Shown: positions 15,672 through 24,408, counted from the stretch's first letter. The stretch: DNA of 64,000 nucleotides from Colwellia sp. (GCA_013215295.1 JABSOZ010000006.1:224254-288253), one strand, 5' to 3'. The notes: generated from the letters alone by a model not told the origin. Made by a program: numbers and translations.

Positions 15672-16967
15672 ATGATGAAAACTAAACTTTCACTTCAATC
15701 AATGACCCAAACATTCAAGCATTACGATTCTCTTGAACAAGAATACAGCGGCACTTTTATTGACCGGCCTTTAGCACTTTTACTTATATTGATATTGCTG
15801 CCTTGTTTCCTTTTAAACGTATTACTGGCATTAATCACTAAAAACACCGTGTTTACGGTGCAACATAAAACGGATGCTTTAAGCAGAAAAGTGATGGTAC
15901 GTAACTTCAGTTGCGGGATTTGGGTGAAGACAGCGGTTTTAATTGATATTTACTCAGGAAAAATTTCATTTTGTGGTGTCCCATTAACTCACAGGCTTAC
16001 ACCAGATGTTCAGTTCTGTGTAATGAACCAGATAAAATGTAAAGCCGGCATTTTTAGTTTGTATGACTTACACCTTAAAACAGGATTAACGGTGATGACT
16101 AAAGAGCAGTTACTTGAACAGCAACTTAATGGCAACGTAATTGACTATTTAGCTCTAGTGATTAAAAGTTTTATGTCTGTAGCTCTTTATGGCCGAGCAG
16201 TAATGAAATTAAAACAAGCTAAATACTTATCTCTCTTTGGTTTGAATGTTAAAAACAGTTCAATGAAAGAAGCTGTCGACTGGATAACGCAGCGCCCAAC
16301 AAAACATAACGACACTCAAATAAGCTTTTTCATTAACGTAAATTCAATTAATTTGTCAATTAGTGAACCTAAATTCTTTAACCAACTATCAAAAGCAAAT
16401 GCTTTATTTGCAGACGGTTCGGGCATGAGGTTAGCGGCAAAAAAAGCAGGATTTATGCTTAAGGGTAATAATAATGGTACGGACCTATTACCCCACCTTT
16501 GTAAAAGCTGCGTTAAAAGTAAACAATCTTTATATTTTTTCGGGGCTAAGCCCGGTATCGCAGAAAAAGCAGCAAATACACTACGTGCTCAATATTCTGG
16601 GCTTAACATCGCTGGAACAGAGCATGGCTTTAACAAAAATAAGACCTCAGAACAAATTGTTCAAGCAATCAATAACAGTGGTTGCGACGTTTTATTAGTG
16701 GCTATGGGCTCGCCTGCTCAAGAAAAATGGTTACTCGAACATAAAGAAAAATTGCATTGTCATACCGCATTAGCCGTAGGTGGGCTATTTGATTTTTATT
16801 CTGGCAACATTTCGCGCGCTCCTATGTGGTTAAGAGAAATAGGTATGGAATGGGTTTGGCGATTAATACAAGAACCGCGTAATAAATTCAATCGTTATGT
16901 AATTGGTAATCCGCTTTTTTTATATAGAACTTTCTTTCTTGGTTTAGTAAATACTGGAGAAAAATAA
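15672..16967 (+). CDS. WecG/TagA-type glycosyltransferase with degenerate N-terminal sugar-transferase domain
   Basis: The 431-residue protein has two parts. Residues about 195-430 are a WecG/TagA/CpsF transferase: NVNSINLS, ADGSGMRLAAK, NGTDLLPHL, YFFGAKPGIAEKAA, DVLLVAMGSPAQEKWL and GGLFDFYSG. Residues about 25-150 look like a decayed bacterial sugar transferase: a membrane helix (IDRPLALLLILILLPCFLLN), then fragments resembling the GKISFCGVPL and KAGIFSLYDLHLKTGL parts of that family, but without the catalytic Lys/Asp/Glu stretches. The next gene overlaps by one base and encodes an intact sugar transferase. The WecG part should add a second sugar to a lipid-linked acceptor; the N-terminal part may only anchor it. 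Confidence 0.82.
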   Translation: MMKTKLSLQSMTQTFKHYDSLEQEYSGTFIDRPLALLLILILLPCFLLNVLLALITKNTVFTVQHKTDALSRKVMVRNFSCGIWVKTAVLIDIYSGKISFCGVPLTHRLTPDVQFCVMNQIKCKAGIFSLYDLHLKTGLTVMTKEQLLEQQLNGNVIDYLALVIKSFMSVALYGRAVMKLKQAKYLSLFGLNVKNSSMKEAVDWITQRPTKHNDTQISFFINVNSINLSISEPKFFNQLSKANALFADGSGMRLAAKKAGFMLKGNNNGTDLLPHLCKSCVKSKQSLYFFGAKPGIAEKAANTLRAQYSGLNIAGTEHGFNKNKTSEQIVQAINNSGCDVLLVAMGSPAQEKWLLEHKEKLHCHTALAVGGLFDFYSGNISRAPMWLREIGMEWVWRLIQEPRNKFNRYVIGNPLFLYRTFFLGLVNTGEK

Positions 16968-17647
16968 TGACTATTCAAATCATACAAAATGTTAAAAATA
17001 GCACTTTATTTAGCCGAACTCATAAAGCTACTGTTAAAAATTATAAACATAAAGGTATACCGGTAATGTTACAACAAACAGTCGCGCTAATGACCCTGAT
17101 ACTAATTAGTCCTTTATTTTTATTAGTCCTGTGTTTGATTAAAATAGAAAGCTCTGGCAGTGCTTTATTCTCTCAAACACGGGTGGGTGAAAATGGTCGA
17201 CATTTTAAAATGTACAAGTTTCGCTCTATGTATGTAAAGTCAGACCTAAAATACAAAGAACCAGACCCTTCACAGAGTTCTCGTGAAGGTGTTTGTAAAA
17301 AGTATATTAACGATCCAAGAATTACTAAATTTGGTCAATTTATTAGAAAATACTCAATAGATGAGATCCCACAATTATTTAATATTGTTAGAGGTGATAT
17401 GTGTTTAGTTGGACCTAGACCCGCTTTATCTATTGAAACTTATGAATATGATCGATTCATTCAACCACGATTATTTACCAAGCCGGGTTTAACGGGTTTA
17501 TGGCAAATTTCTGGACGAGCTGACACGAATTTTGAACAACAGTTACGACTAGATAAAACCTACATTAAACAACAAAGCTTTTTTATGGATTGCAAAATAA
17601 TAGCGCTCACCATTCCTGCCGTATTAACGGCAAAAGGTGCTTATTAG
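16967..17647 (+). CDS. Initiating sugar-1-phosphate transferase (WcaJ/PssY-like, short form)
   Basis: This 226-residue protein has one membrane segment (about 28-52), then the complete bacterial sugar transferase core: QTRVGENGRHFKMYKFRSM, DPRITKFGQFIRKYSIDEIPQLFNI, GDMCLVGPRPA and KPGLTGLWQISGR. It attaches the first sugar phosphate to undecaprenyl phosphate and so starts EPS assembly. It overlaps the previous gene by one base. Confidence 0.92.
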   Translation: MTIQIIQNVKNSTLFSRTHKATVKNYKHKGIPVMLQQTVALMTLILISPLFLLVLCLIKIESSGSALFSQTRVGENGRHFKMYKFRSMYVKSDLKYKEPDPSQSSREGVCKKYINDPRITKFGQFIRKYSIDEIPQLFNIVRGDMCLVGPRPALSIETYEYDRFIQPRLFTKPGLTGLWQISGRADTNFEQQLRLDKTYIKQQSFFMDCKIIALTIPAVLTAKGAY

Positions 17648-17699
17648 TAATAACGTCTACAATGCTAGTGCTCATTAAAGATTAAGAATAAGGGGGCAG

Positions 17700-17739
17700 G
17701 TAAAAGTGAGTTGATTACACATGATCAATTCACTTTTAC
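17700..17739 (+). terminator. Terminator after the sugar transferase gene
   Basis: A 16-base stem with one G-T pair, GTAAAAGTGAGTTGAT (17700-17715) and its partner (17724-17739), 52 bases after the stop. No long T tract follows, so efficiency is uncertain. Confidence 0.6.
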
Positions 17740-17772
17740 ATTCATTATCAGTACATTTTGATGGAATTCATT

Positions 17773-17819
17773 GCTATTTCTCCGTTTGCAAAATGGGGAT
17801 CACCCATTGCAAATAGCAA
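17773..17819. promoter_or_regulatory. Enhancer-like inverted repeat 2 of the EPS locus
   Basis: Two nested inverted repeats occur here: TTGCTATTT...AAATAGCAA outside, and TTTGCAAAATGGG...CCCATTGCAAA inside with one bulged base. The shared element TTGCAAAATGGGGAT lies at 17786-17800, 107 bases before the sigma-54 promoter at 17893. Confidence 0.6.
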
Positions 17820-17892
17820 AAAAACGCATCATATTGAAAAACAAAAACAACAAAGTCCATTAAATACAACAACTAATCTAAATTCTTCCAAT

Positions 17893-17908
17893 TGGTACGT
17901 TAAGTGCA
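17893..17908 (+). promoter_or_regulatory. Candidate sigma-54 promoter of the EPS export unit
   Basis: TGGTACGTTAAGTGCA has GG and GC at the exact sigma-54 spacing, with T for C at position 4 and G for T at position 12. It ends 41 bases before the ATG at 17950. Confidence 0.6.
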
Positions 17909-17949
17909 ACTGTTGTTTGTAACTCGTTAAAGTCATTGTGGAGAATTAC

Positions 17950-19221
17950 ATGAAGTGTCATAAAAATTATAAAATGATCCCAATGTTTGTTGCGTTACTT
18001 GGCACTCTGTTTTCACAGGGTTGTGCTCATCACTCTTCAGAGAATATTGATAAATCTTCCTTAAGGTTTTATGGAACACCCGCTAATAATGGTGATGATT
18101 TTATGCACGAGCAAGCGCCTAATACATTCTTTTCTGATGGCTTAAATTGCAGCAAATTTCAAAGTATGGGTGCAGCATTAAATTATAGAACTGACAAACC
18201 ATTAAATTTAAATGCAAACAACATGAAAGCTTCAGCAGAGAATGATCCTATTTTGGCTCAAGGACTGTTATTAAGTCCCGGTGACTTAGTAGAAGTAATC
18301 ATTGAAGATGGTGAAGGCTTTAATGGCCGCTATATTGTTGACAACGCGGGTTATGTAAAACTCCCCATCATTGGTGGAATAGAAGCAGGTGGAGCAACAA
18401 CGGCTAAATTAGAAACTAAAATTGAATTAGCCCTTGTTAAAGCCGAAATTTTTCAACCTTCCAACTCCAGTGTAACGATTCACGTATTGAATTGGTCGCC
18501 CATTGAAGTGTCTGTTGCCGGTGCCGTATTTCAACCTGGTACTGTATTCATTAATAAAAAACCGGCCGGGATCCAAAATTCGGAACATTTGAATGCTTTT
18601 GGTGATTATTCAACAACTCGATTATTATCTGAAGCCATCAGAGCGGCATCGGGCATTAGACCTGATGCAAAATTAGACCAAATAATTTTATTACGTAAAG
18701 GCTGGCAAGTACAGATAGACATGACAGGCATGTTATCTGGAAATTTAGTCACCGATTACCCACTTGTTGCAGGCGACCGTGTAATAGTTCCAAGTACCGG
18801 TTGCTTTCAAGAGCACTTAGTAAGACCTAGTTTGATTACACCTAAAGGTTTTCGTGTATTTATGTCAAATTTGATAGATTCAGCAGGCGATAATTCTAGC
18901 GCTGCCGTTGGACGGTTTTCTACCAACTTACCCTACGGAACACGTTTACTTCAAGCGGCAGTATCAGCAAATTGTGTCGGCGGTAAAGACTGGACAAATG
19001 CACCAAGACGCGTTGTGCTTGCCAGTAGAAATCCGATTACTGGTGACACACAAGTTATTGAACGTTCTGTTGAAGAGCTGATGACTATGCCCAATAAAGG
19101 AAATATTAACCCCTATTTGATGCCTAATGATGCTATTGCATGTTACGACTCAGATATTACTAACTATCGTGATATTGCAAAAACAATTGCTGACCTTATT
19201 ATTCCATTTAAATTGTTATAG
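17950..19221 (+). CDS. Wza-like outer-membrane polysaccharide export lipoprotein
   Basis: This 423-residue protein has a signal sequence ending in a lipobox-like FSQGC, a polysaccharide-export domain (LLLSPGDLVEVIIEDGEGFNG; GYVKLPIIGG) and SLBB-type repeats (VSVAGAVFQPGTV, EAIRAASGI, ILLRKGWQV, DRVIVPSTG). Wza-type proteins form the outer-membrane channel for EPS. The ATG at 17950 is chosen because GTGGAG lies six bases before it; an in-frame GTG at 17938 would overlap that site. The lipobox is imperfect (Gln at -2). Confidence 0.88.
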   Translation: MKCHKNYKMIPMFVALLGTLFSQGCAHHSSENIDKSSLRFYGTPANNGDDFMHEQAPNTFFSDGLNCSKFQSMGAALNYRTDKPLNLNANNMKASAENDPILAQGLLLSPGDLVEVIIEDGEGFNGRYIVDNAGYVKLPIIGGIEAGGATTAKLETKIELALVKAEIFQPSNSSVTIHVLNWSPIEVSVAGAVFQPGTVFINKKPAGIQNSEHLNAFGDYSTTRLLSEAIRAASGIRPDAKLDQIILLRKGWQVQIDMTGMLSGNLVTDYPLVAGDRVIVPSTGCFQEHLVRPSLITPKGFRVFMSNLIDSAGDNSSAAVGRFSTNLPYGTRLLQAAVSANCVGGKDWTNAPRRVVLASRNPITGDTQVIERSVEELMTMPNKGNINPYLMPNDAIACYDSDITNYRDIAKTIADLIIPFKLL

Positions 19222-19228
19222 GTGATTT

Positions 19229-20620
19229 ATGAAATACCCTATTGTAACGTTATCGAAATATGGTCTATTTAGAGCAAAAATATACGCTGTTTTAAAGCGC
19301 CCATATTTGGTTGTCGCCTTAGCTTCTTATTTAATTGTTGCCTTGCTAATCATAATCTACCTAAACAAGGCTCCTTCCTTTACCAGTGACATGGAAATGG
19401 TATTACCCGGAACAGGTACTAGTAACAGTGTGTCATTGGATAATGTCGGACAAATAGTTTCACAAACGAGCGCGCCTTTTTCTGCGGGTGGCTTTAACCC
19501 TCGGGTTAATTATAAAGAAATGTTATCTAGTCGTAGTGTAAGATCTCGGGCTGCAAAAAAACTGCAGCTTTCACTTGAGGAATTGGGTAAACCTAGAATT
19601 AAACTCACAGAGCAGACTTCAATTATCTCCTTATCTATGAATGCTAATAATCAAGGCGTAGCTCAAGCAAAGACTTTGGCCTTATATGAAGCCCTACAGG
19701 ATGAACTGAGCAATCTAAGAGCTGACGAAGTGTTACGCCGTGACAAAAGCATTAACCACGTACTTGATCAATATCGAGTAAGAATGAACATAACACGAAA
19801 TGCCATTGTTGACTTTCAGCAGCGCTCTATTGTCGTTTCAACTGAACAAATGGATCAATTGGTGAGAACGCTTTCTGGGGTAAAAGAAAAACAACTTTAT
19901 GTAAATGCTGAAGCTAAACAATTACAAGAATATATTTATCAGTTGAGTGAAGAACTAGGTGTTTCTCCTAAACTAGCAGGTCAAGCTTTTACGCTTCAAT
20001 CAGATGTTGAATTTAGAGCGTATATCACTGAGTTAAAGGAAAGTATTACCCAACTCACTGAATACAGTTCTCGTTGGGGTGTTAACCACCCAAAAGTTAA
20101 AGCCCAACAAAAAAGATTAAACTTTACGCGTATTGCAATTAACGAGAGAAGCAGGGAAATGTATGGGGTAAACTCAAGTGAAATATTCAATTCATTGAAC
20201 TTGGATTTGAATCCGAAACGTTCTGAATTATTCGCTGACTTAATTGACGCTTATGCAAAACAAAAAGGTCAAGATTCAATGTACCGTGAGCTAGGACGTT
20301 CAATTGAACATTTGAGCGACCAATTGAAAATTTACTCACGAGAAATAGTTGAGTTAGAACGTCTACAAAGAGAATTTAACATGGCTGAGGCTATTTTTAT
20401 CTCGGCAGCAGCAAGACTTGAAGCAAGTAAAGCAGATATTTTCGCCTCTTATCCGGTATTACAAATGTTAACAACACCGTCGTATCCAACGAAACAAACT
20501 AGTCCTAAAAAGGTCATTGCCTTTATTGGAGCAATAGCCGGCTTTATATTGATCACAATTGGCTTAATCATTTTATCGCAGCGTAATAAGTTAATCCGTG
20601 TTTTATTAAAGAAAAGCTAG
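19229..20620 (+). CDS. Wzz/PCP-type chain-length protein without kinase domain
   Basis: This 463-residue protein has two membrane helices, one near the start (about 27-45) and one near the end (about 430-450), enclosing a long periplasmic coiled-coil region. This is the layout of polysaccharide co-polymerases. No Walker motifs or Tyr-rich tail of a Wzc-type tyrosine kinase follow, and no separate kinase gene is nearby. It controls chain length or couples polymerase to the Wza channel. It starts seven bases after the previous stop. Confidence 0.82.
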   Translation: MKYPIVTLSKYGLFRAKIYAVLKRPYLVVALASYLIVALLIIIYLNKAPSFTSDMEMVLPGTGTSNSVSLDNVGQIVSQTSAPFSAGGFNPRVNYKEMLSSRSVRSRAAKKLQLSLEELGKPRIKLTEQTSIISLSMNANNQGVAQAKTLALYEALQDELSNLRADEVLRRDKSINHVLDQYRVRMNITRNAIVDFQQRSIVVSTEQMDQLVRTLSGVKEKQLYVNAEAKQLQEYIYQLSEELGVSPKLAGQAFTLQSDVEFRAYITELKESITQLTEYSSRWGVNHPKVKAQQKRLNFTRIAINERSREMYGVNSSEIFNSLNLDLNPKRSELFADLIDAYAKQKGQDSMYRELGRSIEHLSDQLKIYSREIVELERLQREFNMAEAIFISAAARLEASKADIFASYPVLQMLTTPSYPTKQTSPKKVIAFIGAIAGFILITIGLIILSQRNKLIRVLLKKS

Positions 20621-20734
20621 TTTACTTGCTTAGATGTTATAGATAAATATTGATCAATCCGCGATGCTTATATTAACCGTTGGCTTTATGTTGGCGTATT
20701 AAGTTTCAAGTTGTGAGATTAAGAAACTTTAATA

Positions 20735-20863
20735 ATGAAGTTAATACTTAATGCTGAATTTTTACGATTCATTATTATCCCGCTTATTTTAATCATTTAT
20801 GTTGTAATCTGCTTTTTATTAGATTTATTTTTAAAAATTGTAAAAAGCTTTAAAAATTATTGA
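20735..20863 (+). CDS. Possible 42-residue membrane peptide
   Basis: ATG at 20735 opens a 42-codon frame encoding a short N-terminus, one long hydrophobic helix (FIIIPLILIIYVVICFLLDLFL) and a basic tail (KIVKSFKNY). The ribosome site is weak. It lies between the Wzz-like and polymerase genes. It may be a real small membrane protein or chance in A/T-rich DNA. Confidence 0.35.
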   Translation: MKLILNAEFLRFIIIPLILIIYVVICFLLDLFLKIVKSFKNY

Positions 20864-20901
20864 ATTGCAAAATGAGAATCCAATTTGCTACTTTGCAATT
20901 C
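20862..20901. promoter_or_regulatory. Enhancer-like inverted repeat 3 of the EPS locus
   Basis: GAATTGCAAA (20862-20871) and TTTGCAATTC (20892-20901) form a perfect 10-base inverted repeat containing the shared element TTGCAAAATGAGAAT (20865-20879). The element starts 118 bases before the sigma-54 promoter at 20983. The region 20621-21070 otherwise holds only the possible small ORF. Confidence 0.6.
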
Positions 20902-20982
20902 ATGCAATCCCCCTCCCTTCAAATAAAAACGCACACGCAATTAATTCATTTATTATCAATCAATTAGGGTAAATTCAATTAT

Positions 20983-20998
20983 TGGCACAATTTAAGCT
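20983..20998 (+). promoter_or_regulatory. Sigma-54 promoter of the polymerase/pyruvyl transferase unit
   Basis: TGGCACAATTTAAGCT has an exact TGGCAC -24 box and GC at the right spacing, nearly identical to the promoter at 15618 (TGGCACATCTTAAGCA). The first gene starts 72 (GTG) or 102 (ATG) bases downstream. Confidence 0.75.
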
Positions 20999-21070
20999 TT
21001 ATGTATATTAATGGCAATATTTTACTGACCGAAATTGCACATGCTTTAACGAATAATTGTTTGAGTTAAA

Positions 21071-22369
21071 GTGATTTATTCATATTTGGATTATTTAATT
21101 ATGCATTCAACACACCCAGTTCGGAATTATACAGAAGAAAAATTGGTCTGGTTCGGCTTAACGTTAACCTACCCTTTATTTTTTTTGGGTGGTTTATATA
21201 TCATGGGTTCGTTAATAGGTTGGATGATTTTCTTCGTTGTTATATTACGTTGGTATGTGAACGGAAAAGACAAAAATTCAGTCATCCCTGTAATAGTATG
21301 GTTATGGATAATTGGCGGTTTGTTCATGTTATTAGCTTTACTGATTGCCCATTCGAATTGGGATTTAGGTTTGGCAAAAACGATTAAGTCTTCTATTGGC
21401 TGGGCAAAAGGTTGGGCGTTAATGCCGTTATTTTTATTTATTGGTGCATTTGTCGATATTAAACCGCAATTAATCGTTAGAGCCGTAAGTATTGTTTCAT
21501 TCCACACGTTAATTTTTGCCGTTGTGAGTATTGTTCTTTATCTGGGAGGTATACCCGGCGATTTATTTATTTCACCTCTACAAGTCATCGGTGGACCGGG
21601 TGAAAGTTTCTTTACCGTCAGTTTATATGGCTTAAATCCTGAAACAGGTGCAGGTCGGTGGAGATTCTTTACTCCTTGGGCACCAGCCGCTGGATTTATG
21701 GCCTGCATATTTCTAATTTTTACGAGTCAAGATAAAAATGTTTTTTGGAGAAATACTGGGGTGTTAGGGAGCTTTTTCATGTGTTTACTGTCTCAGTCAA
21801 GAGTGGGCTGGGCTATATATATCGCTTTAATGCCGCTATGTTTTTTAAGTCAATATTTTCAGAATCCCATTTGGTTAATCTTCTTTGGCGTAGCAATTTC
21901 TGCAATATTACTTCTCGGTGAACCTGTATTTCATTCGCTCAACAACAGTTACGAAGATATAAAGGCATCAAGACCTGATTCAACACGAGTACGCAATACT
22001 TTAGAAGTTTTGGCTCTGCAACGCTGGGAAACAGAAGCACCTATTTGGGGGCACGGCATAGTAGAGAAAGGCCCGAAAGTAGTAGAAGGTATGCCCATAG
22101 GCTCTCACCACAGTTGGTACGGATTATTATTTGTAAAAGGTATTGTAGGACTTTTAGCCCTAGCCATACCGCTAACCTTTACTTGTCTTTACCTATTTTT
22201 GAATTGCCTAAAAAGCCAAATTTGTTTTACCGCAGCATTAATGGCAATTGTTATTATCTGTTACTCATTTTTTGAAAATCTAGAGATTTTAAGCTTTATT
22301 TATTGGCCAGCACTTTTATGGATAGGCATTGCCCTTAACCCACTAAAATCAGGAGAAATATATGTTTAA
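21071..22369 (+). CDS. Wzy/O-antigen-ligase-like EPS polymerase
   Basis: This 432-residue protein has about ten hydrophobic segments and a large periplasmic loop with FFTPWAPAAGFMACIF, CLLSQSRVGWA and IGSHHSWYGLLFVKGIVGL, the pattern of O-antigen polymerase/ligase proteins. It would polymerise repeat units. The start is uncertain: GTG at 21071 or ATG at 21101, neither with a strong ribosome site. It overlaps the next gene by 8 bases. Confidence 0.8.
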   Translation: MIYSYLDYLIMHSTHPVRNYTEEKLVWFGLTLTYPLFFLGGLYIMGSLIGWMIFFVVILRWYVNGKDKNSVIPVIVWLWIIGGLFMLLALLIAHSNWDLGLAKTIKSSIGWAKGWALMPLFLFIGAFVDIKPQLIVRAVSIVSFHTLIFAVVSIVLYLGGIPGDLFISPLQVIGGPGESFFTVSLYGLNPETGAGRWRFFTPWAPAAGFMACIFLIFTSQDKNVFWRNTGVLGSFFMCLLSQSRVGWAIYIALMPLCFLSQYFQNPIWLIFFGVAISAILLLGEPVFHSLNNSYEDIKASRPDSTRVRNTLEVLALQRWETEAPIWGHGIVEKGPKVVEGMPIGSHHSWYGLLFVKGIVGLLALAIPLTFTCLYLFLNCLKSQICFTAALMAIVIICYSFFENLEILSFIYWPALLWIGIALNPLKSGEIYV

Positions 22370-23504
22370 AAAATACGATGCTTATTTAGTAGGCTATTAC
22401 GGCATGCGAAATAGTGGTGATGATGCGCTTATGTATGCTACTGCATGGGGGGCTAAACACCTTGTGGGATGTGGAAACTCTATAGTAGGTTTGTATGGTG
22501 ATCACAACAGAGAAACACATAGTAATCACAAAATCGCTTTAAAATTTGACCAACAATTCCCAGGTCAAAACAGATTATTGCATTATAAAACAGCTCTACA
22601 ATGTAAACGCATTATATTTGGTGGTGGTTCGGTTTTACATAGTGAAACTGACATTAATCTTAAAAGGCAGTTAATGTTTTTGTCAAATCCGAAAAAAAGT
22701 TTAGCTGTAGGCGTTGGCATTGGTCCATTTAATTCATATGGTGCAGAAAAATCTTGTGCAAAATTTTTAAATGAATGTGGTTATGTTGGTGTAAGAGATA
22801 GCGAAAGTTTTGAGATAGCTAAAAGAATTGCACCAAACGCTAACGTTAAAAAAACCTTCGATTTAGCCCCCTTATTACTTTGTTCGAAAAAATATACACC
22901 AAAAAAAGTGGCACGAAAAGGCATTGCACTATCGTTATGCTCTGTCGCAATTGATGCGATGGGTAAAACAGATAAGTTAGCTGAATTTCATCGATTTGAA
23001 AAATTTACAGAATTGATTACGCAGCTATATGTAAAAACAGGTGAACCTATAACCTTAATAGAATTTAACGGACATAGTTCGTTGGGTGATTGGCAAATCA
23101 ACAATAATATTATTAGAAAGTTAAGTAATACCGTACCTATCACGATTGAAAAGTATGAAGCTAATCCTATAAAATTACTGGAAAACCTTGCAAGTTATCG
23201 CGTAATTATAAGCATGCGTTTACACGGTTCTATTCTAGGGTATTTAGCAAAAACACCAGTTTTATCAGTTAACTACCATAGTAAGTGTGAAGGTTGGTGT
23301 CAAGAAATAGGTATGCCATATGGCTATCAAATAGATTTATTTAACCTCAATATTGAAAAGATTGTTTCGGAAATAGTAAAAGGTTTATCAACAAATTTCA
23401 AATCACCAACTTTATCGGTTAATACCGCACTAAAAAATTCTTTAGCTAATTGGAGTATTCAAAATGAACAATATAAAATTTACCGTAATTATTCCGCTAT
23501 TTAA
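22362..23504 (+). CDS. Polysaccharide pyruvyl transferase family protein
   Basis: This 380-residue protein has the CsaB/WcaK pyruvyl transferase pattern: GYYGMRNSGDDALMYA at the start, IIFGGGSVLHSE, VGVGIGPF, YVGVRDSESFEIA and ISMRLHGSILGYLAKTPVLSVNYHSK. It would transfer pyruvate from phosphoenolpyruvate as a ketal onto an EPS sugar, adding negative charge. It overlaps both neighbours and is part of the last EPS unit. Confidence 0.88.
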   Translation: MFKKYDAYLVGYYGMRNSGDDALMYATAWGAKHLVGCGNSIVGLYGDHNRETHSNHKIALKFDQQFPGQNRLLHYKTALQCKRIIFGGGSVLHSETDINLKRQLMFLSNPKKSLAVGVGIGPFNSYGAEKSCAKFLNECGYVGVRDSESFEIAKRIAPNANVKKTFDLAPLLLCSKKYTPKKVARKGIALSLCSVAIDAMGKTDKLAEFHRFEKFTELITQLYVKTGEPITLIEFNGHSSLGDWQINNNIIRKLSNTVPITIEKYEANPIKLLENLASYRVIISMRLHGSILGYLAKTPVLSVNYHSKCEGWCQEIGMPYGYQIDLFNLNIEKIVSEIVKGLSTNFKSPTLSVNTALKNSLANWSIQNEQYKIYRNYSAI

Positions 23505-24408
23505 TAAAGCTGAACATATTTTAAGAACACTAAAAAGTGTTGAGTGGCAGAAATACCCTGCCGCTGAAATCATAGTTATTGATGATGGTTCAACAGATGA
23601 TGGAGCACTGATTGTTAAAAAGGCCAACTTGAAGAATGTCAGATTAATACACCAAGCAAACCAGGGGGTATCTGCAGCTCGTAATAATGGCGTAGCGTTA
23701 GCAAGTCATGAATACATCGCTTTTTTGGATGCAGATGACCAGTGGTTACCTTTATTTTTAGATGAAGTTGTTCGATTAATTATTAAGTTTCCTCAAGCAA
23801 AGTTTTTTGGTACAAGTTACCAAATTGTTGAGTCTGAAAATACCTTTTTAGATGCAAATATTAGCCTTAAAAACGTGAATCCTAAGGGGGTAATATTGGA
23901 TGACTATTTTCAAATAGCTTCACAAGGCGATTTACCCTTTACCATGTCATCTATGGTGATTCAGCAGTCGTTATTTAATTCAATTGGCGGATTTCCTCTT
24001 GGTGAACCTATAGGTGAAGATCAAGACTTATTCTGCCGAGTTGCCTTGAATACAAATATTGCTTATTCACCAAATATCCATTCGCTTTATCATAAAGATG
24101 CGCAAAATCAAGTAAGTAAAAACAACATACCGTCAACAGAATGTGGTTTTAGTATTCGCATAACAAAGGAAGCACGTAAAAAGCCAAAAATGAAAAATGT
24201 TGATAATATGCTAAAATATAGCGCTACACATTTATGTCATCTCGCAAAACTGAATATTGGAGACGGACATTATTCACAAGCAAGAGAACTATTGTCAGAT
24301 CCACGCTGTAAATTGAAACCTAAACATTTAGTAGGACTCTACGGACTTTCATGGATAAAACAGACGGAGCAATGGTTAATCAGTATATTTCGTTATTCAC
24401 GGATTTAA
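23464..24408 (+). CDS. Family 2 glycosyltransferase (EPS)
   Basis: This 314-residue GT-A transferase has FTVIIPLFNKAEHILRTLKS, EIIVIDDGSTDDG, GVSAARNNGVALA and the DXD segment AFLDADDQW. It overlaps the previous gene by 41 bases, which is long but fits a translationally coupled operon since the first Met gives a complete GT2 N-terminus. It is the final gene of the EPS locus and is followed by a strong terminator. Confidence 0.88.
   Translation: MNNIKFTVIIPLFNKAEHILRTLKSVEWQKYPAAEIIVIDDGSTDDGALIVKKANLKNVRLIHQANQGVSAARNNGVALASHEYIAFLDADDQWLPLFLDEVVRLIIKFPQAKFFGTSYQIVESENTFLDANISLKNVNPKGVILDDYFQIASQGDLPFTMSSMVIQQSLFNSIGGFPLGEPIGEDQDLFCRVALNTNIAYSPNIHSLYHKDAQNQVSKNNIPSTECGFSIRITKEARKKPKMKNVDNMLKYSATHLCHLAKLNIGDGHYSQARELLSDPRCKLKPKHLVGLYGLSWIKQTEQWLISIFRYSRI

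Noticed and set aside
17773..17819. Nested inverted repeat as terminator of the sugar transferase gene
   Set aside because: A better hairpin already lies at 17700-17739, there is no T tract, and the element and spacing match those at 15498 and 20865.
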